Made by a program: the position numbers and the translations under genes. Shown piece by piece: positions 16,862 through 19,718 of a stretch of DNA of 19,718 bases. Every line of letters begins with the position of its first letter. The stretch's first letter is position 1. Source of the DNA: Stephanodiscus triporus (Eukaryota; Bacillariophyta; Thalassiosirophyceae; Thalassiosirales; Thalassiosiraceae); assembly GCA_036939755.1 (NCBI GenBank), contig JALLAZ010000196.1:1-19718 (forward strand), given 5' to 3'. The notes beneath the pieces were generated by a model. That model saw only the letters and a list, made by a program, of their open reading frames with translations, searched no databases and had not been told where the DNA came from.

Positions 16862-17555
16862 GTGATAACTGTGATGACGACAATGACGATGACAACAACA
16901 GCAGTGGCGGCGGAGGAAACACAACAATCAAATAGTACACAGACAAGAAGAAGGGATGGTAATGGCAATGGCGATGGTGACAACGGTGACAACAATGATG
17001 ACGATGATGATGACAATGACAACAATGACGACAATGAAGGTAGTGGTGACGACGGTGGCGGCGTTGGTGGTGATAGTGGCGACGATGACGGCAGCGGCAG
17101 CAATGCAACAATCAAATTGTACATAGAAGAGGAGAAGGGACGGTGATGATGGTGGCAATGACAACAACGGTAGCGGCGACGATGAAGATTACAAAGGTGA
17201 CGACGATGACGACAAAGGTGACGACAACAGCGGCGGTGAGGATGGGGGTGGCAATGATGACAGAGGGACAAAACAACAGGCAACAATCAACTACAATTAA
17301 AAGCGGCAGTTGAATAGATGGGATGTCACCGTCGCAAGACAACAATGGTGACAACAACTATGATGATGGCGGTAAAGAACGGCGATGGCGGCGGCACGGC
17401 AATGGCGGTGGCATGGCGACGGAGGCAGCACGGCGGCGGAGGCAGCGGCGGCAGCTGCGGATCTGGCGGCAGCATGACGGCCGCGGTGGTGGTGGTGGGG
17501 GCACGGCGACGGAGGCGGCACGGCGGGGGAGGCGGCGACAGGAGGAGGGCCTTCT
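16862..17555. repeat. Purine-rich triplet-like low-complexity DNA with a ~180-bp degenerate repeat
   Basis: The plus strand is rich in GAC, GAT, AAC and GGC units (for example GATGACGATGATGATGAC near 16997) and shifts to GGC/GGA-rich DNA after about 17380. A shared marker, CAACAATCAA, occurs at 16922, 17106 and 17281, each followed by related bases, giving periods of about 184 and 175 bases. Long open frames occur on both strands because the sequence is low in stops. Their products would be runs of Asp/Asn/Gly or His/Arg, so I do not call them genes. Confidence 0.55.
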
Positions 17556-17773
17556 CAAGGTGTTGTTCGTCGCGCTCGTTTGGTCCTCTTTTTTTTGGGT
17601 TGGCGAGCCGCCACATGGGAATTAGATAGTGCGCTTTTTTTGGTCGCCTGTCTTTGGTCCGTCAATGTCGGGAAACCGCGACACAAAAGTGAGCCGACAC
17701 AGTAAAAACCATGTTGCCAAAATTGGCCTGTCGGGGCAAAATTTGGCGACATTTCGCCTTGTTGCCGGCATGT

Positions 17774-17793
17774 CGCCGACATTTCCAGCCAAG
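17774..17793 (-). repeat. Right terminal inverted repeat
   Basis: This is the inverted partner of 16673-16692 (19 of 20). It ends in CCAAG at 17793, after which the flanking sequences diverge. Confidence 0.6.
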
Positions 17794-17891
17794 CAGACGG
17801 AGGCGGCTCGAATGGCAAACTAGCACTCCTGCTTGTGCTCCATCGTCAGGTCGAGAAGGTGAAGAAAGAGAAGGAGGATGAGCAGCAGTGA

Positions 17892-18428
17892 ACTCTTCAC
17901 TCAGAGTCTGCTTCTGCATCTGCAGGCGGTGTCCCCAAGAACCATGCCCTCAAGCGTGCATTCTCCAAGCTGTGGAATGTGTACGAGACGCCCCTCAAGA
18001 ATTACATTGTGGTCGAAAAGAAGAGGGAGAATGCCACCTTTCGTACTCCCTCCCTCTCCTTTCAGCTGAATGGTCAGCATGCTCAGGATCTGGTTACCTA
18101 GGGAACATGGACAAAGTGCCCAACAAACTGCCCATCGTGCGGCCATGCATCAACTATGCCCCTGCAGTCGCCGGAAGAGGTTGTGGCCAAAAATGATCGG
18201 TGGCATGCGGCAGCCGATGCCATTGATGGAGGGGATGGGAAGATCAAGGCAGCGGTCGACAAGTCAGGCTGTTATTGCTTCTACAATAACTGCTTCGGCG
18301 ATGAGGATGGCATTGGGTACTGGCTCTGCTTTGAGGTGGCGAGGACAACGAAGAGCGACGAAGATGCACGGCCTTCGCCAGGTGAGATGGCACCCTCTCA
18401 AAATGCCATAATTTATCAAAATACATAA
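17892..18428 (+). pseudogene. Unidentified Cys-rich coding frame broken by one TAG
   Basis: One frame stays open from just after a TGA (17889-17891) to a TAA at 18426-18428 except for a single TAG at 18099-18101. The first part reads GVPKNHALKRAFSKLWNVY and LKNYIVVEKKRENATFRTP. After the TAG come WTKCPTNCPSCGH, a zinc-ribbon-like Cys cluster, and later GCYCFYNNCFGDEDGIGYW followed by LCFEV, giving a second group of cysteines. The two clusters could bind one or two zinc ions. A pyrimidine-rich CTGCAG at about 17919-17924 might be a 3' splice site. I do not know the family. Its position among relics suggests a transposon ORF or a host pseudogene. If only the part from the ATG at 18156 is used, it gives 90 residues. 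Confidence 0.4.
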
Positions 18429-18765
18429 AATGTAACTGTAGTTGAAAAGAAATGTTTCTGTAGCTACAATAATGTTTCTGTTTATGTAGTTAATGTATCT
18501 GTTAAATTTATATTTACAGTTGATAAAATAAATACGGTTTTGATTAAATTTAATGTAACGATTTTTTTAAATTAATCATTTTTGTAACATTGAAGATTTA
18601 GCTGACACATTTTCTACACGTTTAAGGATTTAATTGTTTTTAGATAGAGTAGAGATTATTAAATGTAATGAAATTAAATTTTGTTTTAATTTAGATGAAG
18701 TTATTTTGCCCGTCCCATGGCCTTTTTTTAATGATTTTTGGTATTAATTTTTTGCCTAACATTTT
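18429..18765. other. AT-rich spacer with short related repeats
   Basis: This block is strongly AT-rich and has no ORF. Near its left end related phrases recur: TGTAACTGTAGTTG, TGTTTCTGTAGCTAC, TGTTTCTGTTTATGTAGTT and ATGTATCTGTTA, spaced 20-35 bases apart, and the inverted TTTACAGTTG follows. It resembles the other AT-rich block at 16227-16500 in composition, but I could not align the two. Confidence 0.4.
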
Positions 18766-18869
18766 TTGTCATGTGGGATCCTATCCCCCACCTCCTTTTG
18801 TTTTTTGATTCCATACGCCCCCTCCCCCCCTCTCGTTTTTTGCTTCTGCCCCCGTCCTTCTAGCCATCC

Positions 18870-19283
18870 ATGGTTGTTTACCATAATCCCAACAAGCTCG
18901 GTTGCAGGAAATATCTCCTTCTGCTATCTCATCAGCGACATATTGCGCATTACTTGGGTTGTCTATTTCATTCTTACACCATCATTGGATTCACCGTCAT
19001 TCCGCAAGAGTTTTGCCAAACGATTGCATCATATCTGGAAGAATTCGACAAAGGTGCCGGTTTTCTCATCAACTTGGGTGACACGTACCAAGTTGTGTAC
19101 AACCGCCGCCGCGGTGAAATCTTCGTATCAGGATTTTGGGTTCAGTGCGATTACCACCCGCCACTCATCGATCAAATCAAGTCCTACATCGAATTGATTC
19201 CACGAAATAAAGTATTGCCTTCCATCCCCACTGGTCTCTATCAAAACGCCACTCTTCTCCTTTCACCCCCCGACGACGAGTGA
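18870..19283 (+). CDS. Small hypothetical protein (137 aa), possible host gene
   Basis: The frame begins at an ATG (CCATCCATGG context) closed upstream by an in-frame TAG at 18861 and ends at TGA 19281-19283. Codon use is even and third positions are often C or T, as in the glycosyltransferase, unlike the broken relics around it. The C-terminal ~90 residues look like ordinary globular protein: YLEEFDKGAGFLINLGDTY, VVYNRRRGEIFVSGFWVQC, YHPPLIDQIKSYIELIPRN and a polar end. The first ~45 residues are less sure because another frame is also open there, so an intron or an upstream exon is possible. No signal peptide or catalytic motif is recognised and no function is proposed. Confidence 0.45.
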   Translation: MVVYHNPNKLGCRKYLLLLSHQRHIAHYLGCLFHSYTIIGFTVIPQEFCQTIASYLEEFDKGAGFLINLGDTYQVVYNRRRGEIFVSGFWVQCDYHPPLIDQIKSYIELIPRNKVLPSIPTGLYQNATLLLSPPDDE

Positions 19284-19367
19284 CCGTAGCCTGTATAACT
19301 CGAAATTAAGTAATTAATCTTAACTTTTACGCTACACAAATATTATCTTTACATTGTAATCATTTTG

Positions 19368-19718
19368 CTGTTAACCCCCCCCCCCCTCCGTTGCCGCATG
19401 TCCCTTCCTTTTCCTTTCCCGCGACCCATCTTCGTCGTACATTTCAATGATACGATGATATATTTCCCCCCCGTCATTCTCCGTATATCTCCCCTCTTCC
19501 CCCCCCCAATCCTCGTCGTCTGTGTCGTCCCAATTTCCGAAATCACTGTTCACAATTCCTCCCTCCCCCTTGCCGCACGTCCCTTCCTTTTCCCTTTCCC
19601 CCGACTTTCTTCGTTGTACATTTCAACGATACGATGATATATCCCCCCCCACGTCATGCTCCGTAATTATCCCCCCTTTCCCCCCCCCCAATCCTCGTTG
19701 TCTGTGTCGTCCCAATTT
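19368..19718. repeat. ~180-bp C-rich tandem repeat running off the right edge
   Basis: Two head-to-tail copies are visible, from about 19368 to 19545 and from 19546 to the end of the window. Shared landmarks, including GATACGATGATATAT (19449 and 19628) and GTGTCGTCCCAATTT (ending 19536 and 19718), are offset by 179-182 bases. Copies differ mainly in the lengths of C runs (up to 12 C at 19375-19386) and scattered substitutions. On the minus strand it can be read as an acidic peptide (NWDDTDDEDWGG), but the homopolymer length changes break the frame between copies. It is probably a minisatellite or the start of a satellite array. Confidence 0.7.

Larger units (their letters stand above)
16673..17793. 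mobile_element. Foldback-like element with 20-bp terminal inverted repeats
   Basis: The bases at 16673-16692 (CTTGGCTGGAAATGTTGGCG) match the reverse complement of 17774-17793 at 19 of 20 positions. Further inward, both ends are full of related motifs: CATGTCGGCG at 16736, 16770 and 16820 on the left, its complement CGCCGACAT at 17774 on the right, and an inverted pair GTGTCGGCTC (16790-16799) / GAGCCGACAC (17691-17700). A perfect palindrome, GCCGACATGTCGGC, lies at 16731-16744. The interior is low-complexity and has no transposase. This suggests a non-autonomous foldback or MITE-like DNA transposon of about 1.1 kb. A target-site duplication is not evident. Confidence 0.5.

Noticed and set aside
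16748..17146. 132-aa plus-strand ORF rich in Asp, Asn and Gly
   Set aside because: It follows the triplet-like low-complexity DNA, and long ORFs also exist on the opposite strand and in other frames.
19371..19553. Minus-strand acidic ORF (NWDDTDDEDWGG) in the terminal tandem repeat
   Set aside because: Changes in homopolymer length break the frame between repeat copies, and the changes are not synonymous.
1..19718. tRNA, rRNA and CRISPR features were looked for on both strands
   Set aside because: No cloverleaf with a GGTTCGA-type T loop, no rRNA core sequence and no regularly spaced identical short repeats were found.

Overview
The window looks like nuclear DNA of a microbial eukaryote, most likely a diatom or a related stramenopile. 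This is inferred from three things: a single-exon type II membrane glycosyltransferase gene, the combination of a tyrosine-recombinase (YR) retrotransposon with Copia-like and Harbinger-like relics, and the absence of any bacterial operon, Shine-Dalgarno site, tRNA or rRNA. No species can be named from the sequence alone.

Layout. Positions 1-7558 hold one large retroelement on the minus strand. Read 5' to 3' (right to left) it has ORF0 (small, acidic tail), ORF1 (Gag-like, cysteine/histidine motif near the C-terminus), reverse transcriptase (YVDD), RNase H, tyrosine recombinase and a possible small membrane ORF. A 22-bp direct repeat lies at both edges. The order gag-RT-RH-YR on one strand, with no methyltransferase seen, fits the Ngaro branch of the DIRS order. 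All key catalytic residues are readable, but one in-frame TGA separates RT from RNase H and two one-base shifts interrupt RNase H to YR, so this is a young but damaged copy, or one that uses recoding. Positions 7559-8461 are the upstream region of the main host gene, a Golgi-type nucleotide-diphospho-sugar transferase at 8462-10324.

Rightwards from 10325 the DNA is a transposon graveyard: an unidentified interrupted coding trace (10439-10720), a three-frame Harbinger/PIF transposase relic (11481-12115), and a decayed Ty1/Copia retrotransposon with gag, protease, integrase and the first part of RT (12277-16226), cut off before the YxDD motif. Then come an AT-rich palindrome cluster (16227-16500) and a ~1.1-kb foldback-like element with 20-bp terminal inverted repeats (16673-17793), filled with purine-rich low-complexity DNA that carries a ~180-bp degenerate repeat. 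An unidentified cysteine-rich frame with one TAG follows (17892-18428), then an AT-rich spacer, a plausible small host gene (18870-19283), and a ~180-bp C-rich tandem repeat that runs off the right edge.

Only the glycosyltransferase and perhaps the 137-aa ORF look like functioning host genes. The retroelement is the most interesting system: a compact multi-ORF YR retrotransposon with extra small ORFs at both ends, a stop/start junction suited to reinitiation, and several interruptions that may be mutations or recoding sites.
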